57,637 nt of DNA from Streptomyces jumonjinensis (lineage in GTDB: Bacteria; Actinomycetota; Actinomycetes; Streptomycetales; Streptomycetaceae). Positions 1-8,945 of the stretch are shown piece by piece (the first letter of the stretch is position 1; every line of letters begins with the position of its first letter). The position numbers and the translations under genes were made by a program. The stretch covers positions 1-57,637 of the forward strand of contig NZ_VCLA01000061.1 in NCBI RefSeq assembly GCF_009600885.1, read 5' to 3'. The notes under the pieces are model-generated. The model worked only from the letters and a program-made list of their open reading frames with translations. It searched no databases and was not told where the DNA came from.

Positions 1-612
1 GCGTCGGCGGTCGACGCCGCCCGCTACGCCCACGGCGGCGCCACCGTCACCGGAGACACCGTCGACCTTCTCGACCTGGCCGCCACCCGGGACTGGGCGG
101 ACCGGACCGAGAAGGAGTTCGGCAGGATCGACGGACTGGTCCATCTCGTCGGCGGCTGGCGCGGCAGCGCCTCCTTCACCGCCACGGATCTCGCCGACTG
201 GGACGTACTGGAGCGGCTGCTGATCCGTACCGTCCAGCACACCTCCCTCGCCTTCCACGACGGGCTGCTCCGCAGCGACCGGGGCCGCTATCTGCTGATC
301 AGCGCCGCCGGGGCCGGCAAGCCCACCGCGGGCAACGCCGCCTACGCCGCGTCCAAGGCCGCCGCCGAAGCCTGGACGCTGGCGCTCGCCGACTCCTTCC
401 GCAAGGCGGGGGGCGAGCAGGGCCCCGGAGCGGCGGCTGCGATCCTGGTGGTGAAGGCCCTTGTGCACGACGCCATGCGTGCCGAGCGGCCGAATGCGAA
501 GTTCGCGGGCTTCACCGACGTCAACGATCTGGCCGAGGCCATCGCCGGGGTCTGGGACCGGCCCGCCGAGGAAGCGAATGGACAGCGCCTGTGGCTGACG
601 CCCCAACCGTGA
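1..612 (+). CDS. Short-chain dehydrogenase/reductase family protein, C-terminal part (5' end outside window)
   Basis: The reading frame is open from base 1 to a TGA at 610-612 (203 residues), so the N-terminal cofactor-binding glycines are missing. The visible part has the SDR active-site layout: a serine in LLISAAGAG followed by YAASK, the Tyr-x-x-x-Lys motif, and then a helix rich in alanine. Family members are cytosolic NAD(P)(H)-dependent oxidoreductases; the substrate cannot be told from sequence. The end overlaps the following aldolase gene by 22 bp, so the two are probably one transcript with coupled translation. The family is firm; the specific role is unknown. Confidence 0.85.
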   Translation, partial: ASAVDAARYAHGGATVTGDTVDLLDLAATRDWADRTEKEFGRIDGLVHLVGGWRGSASFTATDLADWDVLERLLIRTVQHTSLAFHDGLLRSDRGRYLLISAAGAGKPTAGNAAYAASKAAAEAWTLALADSFRKAGGEQGPGAAAAILVVKALVHDAMRAERPNAKFAGFTDVNDLAEAIAGVWDRPAEEANGQRLWLTPQP

Positions 613-1673
613 AGACCGACGCCCGACGCCATCACGACCCCACGGTGCGTGGTTTCGCCAGCGACAACTACGCCGGAGCCCATCCGGAGATTCTCGCGGC
701 TCTCGCCCTCGCCAACGGCGGCCACCAGGTCGCCTACGGCGAGGACGACTACACCGACCATCTCCAGCGGGTGATGCACACCCACTTCGGCCCCACCGCC
801 GAGGCATTCCCGGTCTTCAACGGCACCGGGGCCAATGTGACCGCCCTCCAGGCGCTCACCGACCGCTGGGGCGCGGTGATCTGCGCGGAGTCCGCCCATA
901 TCAACGTGGACGAGGGCGGCGCCCCCGAGCGGATGGGCGGGCTGAAGCTGCTGACCGTGCCCACACCGGACGGAAAGCTCACCCCCGAGCTGATCGACCG
1001 GCAGGCATGGGGCTGGGAGGACGAGCACCGGGCGATGCCGCAGGTCGTGTCGATCACTCAGAACACCGAACTGGGCACGGTGTACACACCGGCCGAGATC
1101 CGGGCGATCGTCGAGCACGCCCATGAGCGCGGGATGAAGGTCCATCTCGACGGAGCCCGGATATCCAACGCGGCGGCGTCGCTGGACACCCCGATGCGGA
1201 CCTTCACCAACGCCGTGGGGGTCGATCTCCTCACCTTCGGCGGCACCAAGAACGGCATGCTCTTCGGCGAGGCGATCGTCGTCCTCAACCCGGACGCCGT
1301 CAGCCATATGAAGCATCTGCGCAAGATGTCGATGCAGCTCGCCTCGAAGATGCGCTTCGTCTCGGTGCAGCTGGAGGCCCTGCTCGCGCGCGATCTCTGG
1401 CTGCGGAACGCCCGGCACTCCAACGCCATGGCCCAGCGCCTGGCGGACGGGGTACGGCAGGTCGACGGGGTCGAGATCCTCTACCCCGTGCAGGCCAACG
1501 CCGTCTTCGCCCGGCTGCCGAACGCCGTGAGCGAGCGGCTCCAGAAGCGCTTCCGCTTCTACTTCTGGGACGAGACGGCGGGCGATGTCCGCTGGATGTG
1601 CTCCTTCGACACCGCCGAGAGCGACGTCGACTCCTTCGTGCAGGCGCTGAAGGAAGAGATGAACCGACAGTAG
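591..1673 (+). CDS. Threonine aldolase / beta-eliminating lyase family PLP enzyme
   Basis: A 360-residue protein of aminotransferase fold type I. It carries LHLDGAR-type and GGTKNG motifs; Lys220 in GGTKNG is the expected Schiff-base lysine for pyridoxal phosphate. Family members cleave L-threonine or L-allo-threonine to glycine and acetaldehyde, or act on related beta-hydroxy amino acids, in the cytosol. The GTG start at 591 lies inside the upstream SDR gene (22-bp overlap, different frame), which suggests a two-gene operon. An exceptionally strong hairpin follows 16 bp after the stop. The name ltaE is possible, but substrate specificity is not provable here. Confidence 0.85.
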   Translation: MADAPTVKTDARRHHDPTVRGFASDNYAGAHPEILAALALANGGHQVAYGEDDYTDHLQRVMHTHFGPTAEAFPVFNGTGANVTALQALTDRWGAVICAESAHINVDEGGAPERMGGLKLLTVPTPDGKLTPELIDRQAWGWEDEHRAMPQVVSITQNTELGTVYTPAEIRAIVEHAHERGMKVHLDGARISNAAASLDTPMRTFTNAVGVDLLTFGGTKNGMLFGEAIVVLNPDAVSHMKHLRKMSMQLASKMRFVSVQLEALLARDLWLRNARHSNAMAQRLADGVRQVDGVEILYPVQANAVFARLPNAVSERLQKRFRFYFWDETAGDVRWMCSFDTAESDVDSFVQALKEEMNRQ

Positions 1674-1689
1674 TGACGGACGACCGTAC

Positions 1690-1736
1690 GCGTGCGCAGC
1701 CGACCGGAAAGATCCACTCCGGTCGGCTGCGCACGC
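1690..1736 (+). terminator. Very strong stem-loop terminator
   Basis: A perfect 19-bp inverted repeat (arms 1690-1708 and 1718-1736, 9-nt loop AAGATCCAC) starts 16 bp after the aldolase stop. There is no U tract, as is usual for terminators in high-GC actinobacteria. It closes the SDR-aldolase operon. Confidence 0.8.
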
Positions 1737-1771
1737 ATGATGCCGTGGTGCGCCGCGTAGTCCAATAAAAC

Positions 1772-1786
1772 GCACTGAGCAGTGCT
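1772..1786. promoter_or_regulatory. Inverted repeat upstream of the B3/4-domain gene
   Basis: GCACTG-AG-CAGTGC lies in an AT-richer stretch (AATAAAA before it, CTATATG after it), about 105 bp upstream of the gene at 1890. Its part AGCAGTGCT is also the centre of the palindromes next to the TetR gene at 20639. It may be an operator or part of the promoter. No binding protein is identified. Confidence 0.35.
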
Positions 1787-1889
1787 ATATGCTGAACCTC
1801 GCTCTATGGTGCCGGACGTGCTCCGGAACCATGTCGCTCCGGAGTCCCCTGTGGACGCATCTCCCGACCGAACTGCGAGGCATTACGGC

Positions 1890-2582
1890 ATGGCGCTCAC
1901 GCTCACCGTCTCCGACGAGGTCAGGGCGCTCGCGCCCGGCTTCACCCGGCTCACCGTCGAGGCGCACGGCCTCACCGGCGGTCCCAGTGACGAGGGCGGG
2001 GCCGCGCTCCTCGACGACGCGGTCCGCAGAGCCGCCGAACGGCTCGGCGGACGCGCCCCGCACGAAGACCCTCATATGGCCGCCTGGCGCGAGGCGTACA
2101 CCGCTTTCGGCGCCAAGCCCTCGCGTACCCGCAACTCCGCCGAGGCGCTCGTCAGAAGAGCGCTCACGGGCGGCGGACTGCCGCGGATCAACGTGCTGGT
2201 CGACCTCTACAACGCGATCAGCGTGGCCCATCTGATCCCCGTCGGAGGCGAGGATCTCGACCGCGTCAGGGGCGGTATGCGGCTGGTGCGCGCCACGGGC
2301 CGGGAGCCGTTCGTCACCGTCGCCGCGGGTGCGGAGACGGTCGAGCACCCGGAGGCGGGAGAAGTCGTCTGGTGCGACGACGAGGGCGTCACCTGCCGCC
2401 GCTGGAACTGGCGGCAGGGCCCGCGCACCCGGCTCACCGAGCGGACGGTCAACGCCGTCTTCCTGCTGGAGGCGTTGCCTCCGATGACGGCGGGAGAGCT
2501 CGAAGCCGCGGGCGCGGAACTCGCCGAGGGCCTGGCGAAGCTGAGCCCGGGGGCGCGGATCACGGTCCACCCGCCCTGCTGA
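1890..2582 (+). CDS. B3/4 (tRNA-binding) domain-containing protein
   Basis: A 230-residue protein resembling the B3/B4 domain of the phenylalanyl-tRNA synthetase beta chain as a stand-alone protein. It shows the typical run LPRINVLVDLYNAISVAHLIPVGG (split: LPRINVLVD then LYNAISVAHL) and GEVVWCDDEGVTCRRWNWRQ-type strands. Stand-alone B3/4 proteins are thought to edit or bind tRNA or related substrates; the true role is unsettled. I chose ATG 1890 because homologous-looking sequence begins there. A GTG at 1782 in the same frame would add 36 residues without domain character. Convergent with the acyltransferase gene that follows. Confidence 0.8.
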   Translation: MALTLTVSDEVRALAPGFTRLTVEAHGLTGGPSDEGGAALLDDAVRRAAERLGGRAPHEDPHMAAWREAYTAFGAKPSRTRNSAEALVRRALTGGGLPRINVLVDLYNAISVAHLIPVGGEDLDRVRGGMRLVRATGREPFVTVAAGAETVEHPEAGEVVWCDDEGVTCRRWNWRQGPRTRLTERTVNAVFLLEALPPMTAGELEAAGAELAEGLAKLSPGARITVHPPC

Positions 2583-2663
2583 AGCTCCATGGCCATCGCG
2601 GTTCACCCACCCCGCTGAGGCCCTGTGGCCCCCGGGCCCCCGGGTCCGTACGTTCCGGGGCCT

Positions 2664-3386
2664 TCAGAGGGTCCCGCGGACCTCCGCCGCGGTCGGCGCG
2701 GTACCCCCGAGGTGCGCGGGCACCCACCAGGTGTCCGACGCGTCCTTGGGGCGTACGGGATACGACCGCTGGGCCGCTTCGAGAAGCTCCTGCACCCGCT
2801 CGCGCAGCCGCCGGCTGATCGCGCCCGCGTACTGGTCGGCGGGCGCCTCCACGGGCTCGCCCACCCGGATCGTCACCGGGATGTGGCTGCGCTTGAAATT
2901 GCGCGGCCGTCCCTTGGTCCACAGCCGCTGGGTGCCCCACAGCGCCATCGGGATCAGCGGCACGTTCGCCTCCTGCGCCAGCCGCACCGCACCCGACTTG
3001 AACGACTTCAGCGTGAACGACTCCGAGATCGTCGCCTCGGGGAAGACCCCGACGATTTCCCCCGCGCGCAGCGCCTCCAGCGCCTGCTGATAGGCGGCTT
3101 CGCCCTGTTTGCGGTCCACCGGGATGTGCTTCATCCCGCGCATCAGCGGGCCGGAGATCCGGTGCTTGAAGACGGCGTCCTTCGCCATGAAACGCACCAG
3201 GCGCTTCTGGGGGAGGGCGGTCAGACCGGCGAAGATGAAATCCAGATAGCTGATGTGGTTGCTGACCAGCACGGCGCCACCCGAGCGCGGAATGTTCTGC
3301 GACCCCTGAGTGTCGATCTTCAGGTCCAGCGCCTTGAACATCGTGAGAGCGGCGCCGACGACCGGCCGATAGACGAACTCTGCCAT
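2664..3386 (-). CDS. 1-acyl-sn-glycerol-3-phosphate acyltransferase family protein (PlsC-like)
   Basis: A 240-residue acyltransferase. The catalytic NHxxxxD motif is NHISYLD (residues 43-49), and the substrate-binding FPEAT follows at 115-119. The family transfers an acyl group to lysophosphatidate at the membrane, making phosphatidic acid. The start at 3386 (ATG) is preceded by AGAAGG about 10 nt upstream; an in-frame codon at 3479 would add 31 residues unlike the family. Length fits a minimal PlsC. Transcribed alone, divergent from the flavin reductase gene. Streptomyces carries several paralogues, so lipid versus secondary-metabolite acylation cannot be decided. Confidence 0.88.
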   Translation of the reverse strand: MAEFVYRPVVGAALTMFKALDLKIDTQGSQNIPRSGGAVLVSNHISYLDFIFAGLTALPQKRLVRFMAKDAVFKHRISGPLMRGMKHIPVDRKQGEAAYQQALEALRAGEIVGVFPEATISESFTLKSFKSGAVRLAQEANVPLIPMALWGTQRLWTKGRPRNFKRSHIPVTIRVGEPVEAPADQYAGAISRRLRERVQELLEAAQRSYPVRPKDASDTWWVPAHLGGTAPTAAEVRGTL

Positions 3387-3645
3387 CTGGGGAGGACCCT
3401 TCTGTTGTGCCCGGGGAGGGTTCGCCCGGTAGAAGTTACGCAGCCGTAGGTTTTCGGCACTGCGCAGATCGTGCCCCATGTGCGGCGCTCTGACCAGTCC
3501 TGGCGGCCTCGGCGGGCGAGATTCTCGTCACGTCGTGCATTTCTGGCCCCCGAGAACGAGGACGCCACTTGACTGCACATGCCACGTATCGTCACTCTGA
3601 CGGGGTGTCCGATGAATTCCCGCTTTCTGGGCAGGGTCCCACTCC

Positions 3646-4152
3646 ATGACGGCTTCACCTGAACTCGGCACCCCCGGCGCGGCGTCTTCAGAACTGTTCC
3701 GCGCCGTCTTCCGGCGGCATGCGGCGGGTGTCGCGGTGATCACCGCGAAGGGTGAATCGCCGGTGGGATTCACCGCCACATCGCTCTCCTCGGTCTCCGC
3801 CGATCCTCCGATGATCTCCTTCGGCATCGCGTCGGCGTCCCTCAGCTGGCGGGTCGTCTCGGAGACGGCCCATGTCGGGGTGCATCTCCTCGGCGAGCAT
3901 CAGCGCGAGCTGGCCGCCGTCTTCGCCCGCAGCGGCGCCGACCGCTTCGGACCGTCCACGCGCTGGCGCGACGGCCCGGCGGGCGTCCCGGTGCTCGACG
4001 GCGTCCAGGCGTGGCTGGTCTGCCGGATCGTCTCCCGGGTCCCGGCCGGCGACCACCGGATCGTCATCGCCGAGGTCGTCGCCGGGGACGCCGCCGGACC
4101 CGGCCGGCCGCTCGTCTACCACCAGGGCCGCTTCAACGCGCTGAGGGACTGA
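3646..4152 (+). CDS. Flavin reductase domain protein (FMN-binding split barrel)
   Basis: A 168-residue protein of the HpaC/flavin reductase family. It has the N-terminal FRRHAAGVAVITAKG pattern, the FTATSLSSVSADPPMISFGI stretch typical of flavin binding, and a C-terminal YHQGRFNAL ending. Such proteins reduce FMN or FAD with NAD(P)H and supply reduced flavin to two-component monooxygenases, or act alone. No monooxygenase partner gene is adjacent. A TTGACT hexamer at 3569-3574 may be its -35 box, without a clear -10. Single gene; partner unknown. Confidence 0.85.
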   Translation: MTASPELGTPGAASSELFRAVFRRHAAGVAVITAKGESPVGFTATSLSSVSADPPMISFGIASASLSWRVVSETAHVGVHLLGEHQRELAAVFARSGADRFGPSTRWRDGPAGVPVLDGVQAWLVCRIVSRVPAGDHRIVIAEVVAGDAAGPGRPLVYHQGRFNALRD

Positions 4153-4242
4153 GACGTGCCCCGGAGGGGCGGGGGAATCCGGTCGGAGGGGCGTCGGCAA
4201 CGTCACAGTCACCGGCGTTCGTTCAGACCTGGATCACTCTCG

Positions 4243-4258
4243 TACTGGTGAGTAATAT
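4243..4258 (+). promoter_or_regulatory. Putative operator and -10 box upstream of etfB
   Basis: TACT-GGTG-AGTA (4243-4254) is an inverted repeat that runs into TAATAT (4253-4258), a plausible -10 box. Inverted repeats of this TACT-N4-AGTA type resemble sites of TetR-family regulators of acyl-CoA metabolism; that link is from memory of the motif class and is inference. The leader to the etfB start would be about 130 nt. Confidence 0.4.
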
Positions 4259-4390
4259 TCGATGCGGAGCGCCCGGTCGCACCGGCCGGAAACCCCGCCT
4301 TCGGCGGCCTATGCTGCCTGGAAAGCAGGCCCCCGGGCCCTCGGTATGGGGACCCCCACGGAAATGACCACTGCAAGTAGGAGAGCCGGC

Positions 4391-5179
4391 GTGAGCTTGA
4401 GGATCGTTGTCTGTGTGAAGTATGTGCCCGATGCTTCGGGTGACCGGCGCTTCGCCGAGGATCTGACGGTGGACCGGGAGGATGTGGACGGTCTTCTCTC
4501 GGAGCTGGACGAGTACGCGGTGGAGCAGGCGTTGCGGATCGCCGAGGCGTCGGGGGACGGTGCTGAGGTGACGGTGTTGACGGTGGGGCCTGAGGATGCG
4601 CGGGAGGCGGTCGCGAAGGGTCTGCGGATGGGGGCGGACCGGGGGGTGCACGTCGAGGACGAGGCGGTGCACGGTTCGGATGTGATGGGGACGTCGCTGG
4701 TGCTGGCGAGGGCGGTGGAGAAGGCCGGCTTCGATCTGGTGGTGTGCGGGATGGCCTCGACGGACGGGGTGATGGGGGTGCTGCCGGCGGTGCTGGCGGA
4801 GCGTCTGGGGGTCGCGCAGCTGACGCTGCTGTCGGAGGTGTCGGTCGACGGCGGCGTGGTGCGCGGCCGGCGGGACGGGGACCGGGCGGCGGAGGTGCTG
4901 GAGGCGTCGCTGCCGGCGGTGGTGTCGGTGACGGACCAGTCGGGCGAGGCGCGGTATCCGTCGTTCAAGGGGATCATGGCGGCGAAGAAGAAGCCGGTCG
5001 TGTCGTGGGATCTGGACGATCTGGGGATCGACGGCGGGGACGTCGGCGTGGCGGGCGCGTGGACCGTGGTGGACGCGGCGGCCGGACGGCCGGCGCGGGG
5101 CGCGGGCGTCGTGGTCACGGACGACGGCGAGGGCGGCCGTCAGCTGGCCGGGTACCTCGCCGAGCGGAAGTTCATCTAA
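4391..5179 (+). CDS. etfB: Electron transfer flavoprotein, beta subunit
   Basis: A 262-residue EtfB/FixA protein starting with the typical MSLRIVVCVKYVPDASG. Residues 40-120 (YAVEQALRIAE, VTVLTVGPEDAREAV, ADRGVHVED) form the alpha/beta fold that binds AMP in this subunit. Together with EtfA it carries electrons from acyl-CoA and other dehydrogenases to the ETF:quinone oxidoreductase. GTG 4391 was chosen for its AGGAG at 4379-4383; upstream in-frame sequence to 4262 is not family-like. etfA follows after 98 bp, so the two form an operon. Confidence 0.93.
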   Translation: MSLRIVVCVKYVPDASGDRRFAEDLTVDREDVDGLLSELDEYAVEQALRIAEASGDGAEVTVLTVGPEDAREAVAKGLRMGADRGVHVEDEAVHGSDVMGTSLVLARAVEKAGFDLVVCGMASTDGVMGVLPAVLAERLGVAQLTLLSEVSVDGGVVRGRRDGDRAAEVLEASLPAVVSVTDQSGEARYPSFKGIMAAKKKPVVSWDLDDLGIDGGDVGVAGAWTVVDAAAGRPARGAGVVVTDDGEGGRQLAGYLAERKFI

Positions 5180-5277
5180 CCCCCGCCCTGGCCCGGCCCT
5201 GCTGCGCGGGCCGGTCCCTCTGATCCCCCTCTGCTTCTCCGTCGTTGTCGTTTCCGTGTGTTTGGAGTGCGTGTCCC

Positions 5278-6249
5278 ATGGCTGAAGTCGTCGTTTACGT
5301 CGATCACGTGGACGGTGCCGTCCGCAAGCCCACCCTGGAGCTTGTGACGCTGGCACAGCGGCTGGGCGAGCCGGTCGCGGTGGTCCTGGCCGCGCCCGGC
5401 GACGGGCTCGACCCCGCGGTCGCGCTGCTCGCCGAGCACGGCGCGACCCGGATCCTGACGGTGCGGGCGGGCGAGTTCGCCGCGCACCCCGTGGTCGCGA
5501 GGGCGGACGCCCTCCAGGCCGCGTGCGCGCACGTCACCCCCGCCGCGGTCCTGGTCCCCTCCTCGCCGGAGGGCAAGGAGATCGCCGCGCTGCTGGCGGT
5601 GCGGACCGGGTCGGGGCTGCTCACGGACGCGGTGGACGTGGAGAACAGCGGGGAGGGGCCGGTGGCGGTGCAGTCGGTGTTCGCGGCCTCGTTCACCACC
5701 CGCTCGCGGGTCACCCGCGGGATCCCGGTCATCACCGTCAAGCCGAACGCCGCCCCGGTCGAGCCCGCCCCCGCCGCAGGTGTGGTGGAAGAACTGGAGG
5801 CGGTGTTCAGCGAGCGGGCGACGGCGGTGCGGGTGGTCTCCAGCACCCCCCGCGAGGCCACCGGCCGCCCCGAGCTGACCGAGGCCGCGATCGTGGTCTC
5901 CGGCGGACGCGGCGTCGGCGGCGCGGACAACTTCGCCCTGATCGAGGCCCTCGCCGACTCCCTCGGCGCGGCCGTCGGCGCGTCCCGCGCCGCCGTCGAC
6001 GCCGGCTGGTACCCCCACTCCCACCAGGTCGGCCAGACCGGCAAGAGCGTCTCCCCGCAGCTGTACATCGCCTCCGGGATCTCCGGCGCGATCCAGCACC
6101 GCGCCGGCATGCAGACCTCCAAGACCATCGTCGCCGTCAACAAGGACGCCGAAGCCCCCATCTTCGACCTCGCCGACTACGGCGTCGTCGGCGACCTCTT
6201 CACCGTCCTCCCCCAACTCACCGAAGAAATCAACAACCGCAAAGCCTGA
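5278..6249 (+). CDS. etfA: Electron transfer flavoprotein, alpha subunit
   Basis: A 323-residue EtfA/FixB protein. The C-terminal FAD-binding region is intact: [32 protein letters not shown], then [16 protein letters not shown] and [19 protein letters not shown]. The N-terminal third is the EtfB-like alpha/beta domain. It holds the redox-active FAD of the ETF heterodimer. ATG 5278 has GGAG at 5263-5266; an in-frame codon at 5245 is less likely. Last gene of the etfBA operon, followed by a clear stem-loop. No ETF dehydrogenase or acyl-CoA dehydrogenase gene is adjacent. Confidence 0.94.
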   Translation: MAEVVVYVDHVDGAVRKPTLELVTLAQRLGEPVAVVLAAPGDGLDPAVALLAEHGATRILTVRAGEFAAHPVVARADALQAACAHVTPAAVLVPSSPEGKEIAALLAVRTGSGLLTDAVDVENSGEGPVAVQSVFAASFTTRSRVTRGIPVITVKPNAAPVEPAPAAGVVEELEAVFSERATAVRVVSSTPREATGRPELTEAAIVVSGGRGVGGADNFALIEALADSLGAAVGASRAAVDAGWYPHSHQVGQTGKSVSPQLYIASGISGAIQHRAGMQTSKTIVAVNKDAEAPIFDLADYGVVGDLFTVLPQLTEEINNRKA

Positions 6250-6275
6250 CCACACCTCAGGTTCAGCACTGCTCA

Positions 6276-6308
6276 GGGGCCGTACGGCGATGTCCGCCGC
6301 ACGGCCCC
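6276..6308 (+). terminator. Stem-loop terminator after etfA
   Basis: GGGGCCGT at 6276-6283 pairs with ACGGCCCC at 6301-6308, with an inner GGCG/CGCC pairing. It lies 26 bp after the etfA stop. No U tract. Confidence 0.65.
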
Positions 6309-6407
6309 CGGCCGTTTCCGCGCACCGTTGACGGGGATGCGGCCCGGCCGCTAGCTTCGCCATCCGGACGATTGATTCCGATAGGCGGAAATCGGGAGGG
6401 TGCCGTG

Positions 6408-7736
6408 ATGCCGAGCCGGCAGAAGAAGCCGAACGGACCGGAGAAGGCGGCGACGAGCCTCCCGGACACGGCCGTCCGGGAGGCCGCCGCCTCGCTCGCG
6501 GCCGTCGACGCCGAACTCGCCCGCCGCTACCCCGGAGACCCCGGCACCCGGCAGCCCGTGCACACCGTCTACGTACCGGGCGAGGATTTCGCCGCCGACA
6601 CCGTCCGCTCCTGGGGCGACCAGGCGCTCGCCGCGCTCGATGAACACGCCCCGGACGCCGGGACCTTCGCCGCCGTCCTCGGCCTCCCGGACCATCTCGC
6701 CGAACCGGTCCACACCCGCGTACGCGCCAAACTGGAGCGCGAGCCGGTGGACGACATCCGCGTCGACTTCGAGGACGGATACGGCGGTCGCACCGACGCG
6801 GACGAGGACGCCCACGCGGCCCGTGCCGCCCAGCTGATCGCACAGGCGTACGCGGACGGCACGGCCGCCCCGTACTCCGGCATCCGTATGAAGTGCCTGG
6901 AGGCTTCCGTACGCGACCGGGGCATCCGCACCCTCGACATCTTCCTCACCGGGCTGATGCGGCACGGCTCGCTCCCCGCCGGGCTGATGCTCACCCTCCC
7001 CAAGGTCACCTACGCCGAGCAGGTCGCCGCCTTCGCCCGGCTGCTCGAAGCCTTCGAGCGCACGCATGGACTCCGGACGGGCCTGATCGGGTTCGAGATC
7101 CAGATCGAGACCAGCCAGGCCGTCCTCGCCGCGGACGGCACCGCCACCGTCGCCCGGATGATCGACGCCGCCGGCGGCCGGGCCACCGGGCTGCACTACG
7201 GCACCTTCGACTACAGCGCGTCCCTCGGCGTCAGCGCCGCCCACCAGGCCGGCGACCACCCGGCGGCCGACCACGCCAAGGCCGTGATGCAGGTGGCGGC
7301 GGCCGGGACCGGCGTACGGGTCTGCGACGGCTCCTCCCATGTGCTCCCCATCGGCCCCACCCCCCAGGTCCACCACGCCTGGCGGCTGCATTACGGACTC
7401 GTCCGCCGGGCGCTGGCCCGCGCCTACTACCAGGGCTGGGACATGCACCCCGGCCAGCTGCCCACCCGCTACGCCGCCGTCTTCGCGTTCCACCGCGAGG
7501 CCCTCGAACCGGCGGCGGCCAGACTCGCCGCCTACACGCGCCGCACGGGCGGCGATGTGCTGGACGAACCCGCGACCGTCAAGGCGCTCAGCGGCGGCCT
7601 GCTGCGCGGCATCGACTGCGGAGCGCTGGACGCGGCCGAGGTCACCGCGGTCACCGGACTCGACCGCGCCGCTCTCGCCGACCTCGCCGCGCCCCGGCGG
7701 GGGAACCTCACGAACCTCACCGCACCGGCGGGGTGA
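6408..7736 (+). CDS. DUF6986 / HpcH-HpaI aldolase-like protein
   Basis: A 442-residue protein related to the HpcH/HpaI aldolase and citrate-lyase beta families (TIM barrel, CoA-ester or 2-oxoacid lyases). Visible features are DDIRVDFEDGYG (residues 118-129, acidic metal-binding type), GIRMKCLE with the conserved Arg, LTLPKV, GFEIQIETSQAV and LHYGTFDYSASLGV. The usual C-terminal lid is extended. The reaction is not established for DUF6986. GGGAGGG precedes ATG 6408. The 3' end overlaps the convergent LacI gene by 20 bp. I read it as a cytosolic lyase of unknown substrate. Confidence 0.75.
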   Translation: MPSRQKKPNGPEKAATSLPDTAVREAAASLAAVDAELARRYPGDPGTRQPVHTVYVPGEDFAADTVRSWGDQALAALDEHAPDAGTFAAVLGLPDHLAEPVHTRVRAKLEREPVDDIRVDFEDGYGGRTDADEDAHAARAAQLIAQAYADGTAAPYSGIRMKCLEASVRDRGIRTLDIFLTGLMRHGSLPAGLMLTLPKVTYAEQVAAFARLLEAFERTHGLRTGLIGFEIQIETSQAVLAADGTATVARMIDAAGGRATGLHYGTFDYSASLGVSAAHQAGDHPAADHAKAVMQVAAAGTGVRVCDGSSHVLPIGPTPQVHHAWRLHYGLVRRALARAYYQGWDMHPGQLPTRYAAVFAFHREALEPAAARLAAYTRRTGGDVLDEPATVKALSGGLLRGIDCGALDAAEVTAVTGLDRAALADLAAPRRGNLTNLTAPAG

Positions 7737-8808
7737 CCGGGTCCGGCCGCCCGCCGGGCGGCCGGATCTCCCCCGAGCCCCGGGGGATCAGCACCGTCTC
7801 CAGGGCCACCCGCACCGGTTCGCCGTTCGCCCCGTCGAGCCGGCGGAAGAGCTGCTCCGCCGCCGTACGGCCGAGCGCCGCCGCGTCCTGGGCTATCACC
7901 GTGATACCGAGCAGATCCGCGAGCTCGATATCGTCGAAGCCGACCAGCGCGGTCCGCCGTTCACTCCCGGCCAGCGCCCTGACGGCCGTCACCGTCACCC
8001 GGTTGTTCCCGGCGAAGAGCGCGGTGACCGGCTCGGGTCCCGACAGCATCCCCTCGACGGCCGAGCGCACCCGCTCGGGCGCGGTGGACCCCAGGGAGAT
8101 CCAGTCGTCGGACACCGTGAGACCGGCGTCCCGCATCGCCGTGCGGTAGCCGCGCAGCCGCTCGACGGCCGTGTGGATGCGCGGCTGATCGCCGATGAAG
8201 CCGATCCGGCGGTGGCCGTGCGCGATCAGATGGGCCACGCCCGCCCGCGCGCCCCCGAAGCTGTCGGAGAGCACGGTGTCCGCGTCGATCCGGCCCGCCG
8301 GCCGGTCCACGAACACCGTCGCGACGCCCGCCTTGATCTCCGGCTCCAGATAGCGGTGGTCATGGCCGGCGGGGATCACGATCAGCCCGTCCACCCGGCG
8401 TGCGCAGAGCGCGAGCGCCAACTCCTGCTCGCGGTCCGGGTCCTCGGCGCTCGATCCGTTGATGAGCAGCGCGCCGTGCGCCCGGGCGACCTCCTCCACC
8501 GCACGGCTGAGCGGTCCGTAGAACGGGTCGGCGAGGTCCTCCAGGACCAGACCGATGGAGGCGGTACGGCCCTTGCGCAGCACCCGCGCGCTGTCGTTGC
8601 GGCGGAAGCCCAGGGACTCGATCGCCTCCTGCACCCGGCGCTCCGTGTCCGGGGTGACGCCCGGCTCGCTGTTGACCACACGCGACACCGTCTTGAGCCC
8701 GACTCCGGCACGTGCCGCGACGTCCTTCATGGTGGGCCGATTGCCGTAGCGGGCCTCGCGCCCCCGCGGGCGTCCCGGCGTATGCGGTGAACGATCGGTA
8801 TTGGCCAC
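7717..8808 (-). CDS. LacI family transcriptional regulator
   Basis: A 363-residue repressor. The N-terminal helix-turn-helix is TMKDVAARAGVGLKTVSRVVN (residues 26-46, with the canonical hinge helix after it), followed by a periplasmic-binding-protein-like sugar-binding domain (SIGLVLEDLADPFYGPL, GLIVIPAGHDHRYLEP, GFDDIELADLL). GTG 8808 is taken as start with AGGA upstream; an in-frame ATG at 8862 is an alternative. Divergent from a ROK sugar kinase with a perfect 12-bp palindrome between them, and 1.3 kb from an alpha-galactosidase. I infer control of this sugar block; the effector is unknown. Confidence 0.9.
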   Translation of the reverse strand: MANTDRSPHTPGRPRGREARYGNRPTMKDVAARAGVGLKTVSRVVNSEPGVTPDTERRVQEAIESLGFRRNDSARVLRKGRTASIGLVLEDLADPFYGPLSRAVEEVARAHGALLINGSSAEDPDREQELALALCARRVDGLIVIPAGHDHRYLEPEIKAGVATVFVDRPAGRIDADTVLSDSFGGARAGVAHLIAHGHRRIGFIGDQPRIHTAVERLRGYRTAMRDAGLTVSDDWISLGSTAPERVRSAVEGMLSGPEPVTALFAGNNRVTVTAVRALAGSERRTALVGFDDIELADLLGITVIAQDAAALGRTAAEQLFRRLDGANGEPVRVALETVLIPRGSGEIRPPGGRPDPVTPPVR

Positions 8809-8870
8809 GGTGCGCAGTCCTGTCGTCGTACGGTGTGTATGCCAATGTGCAGCGATGAGCATAGAGCCTG

Positions 8871-8882
8871 GACAACGTTGTC
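8871..8882. promoter_or_regulatory. Putative LacI-family operator
   Basis: GACAACGTTGTC is a perfect 12-bp palindrome centred on CG, the usual symmetry of LacI-family sites. It lies midway between the divergent LacI (8808) and ROK kinase (8946) genes, so it could control both. No second copy was seen upstream of the alpha-galactosidase or the ABC operon. Confidence 0.6.
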
Positions 8883-8945
8883 AGGTGGTTGGAGACTGTT
8901 CCGAACTCGCAGGTCCGACCATAGTTCACCGGGGGATCCACGCCG

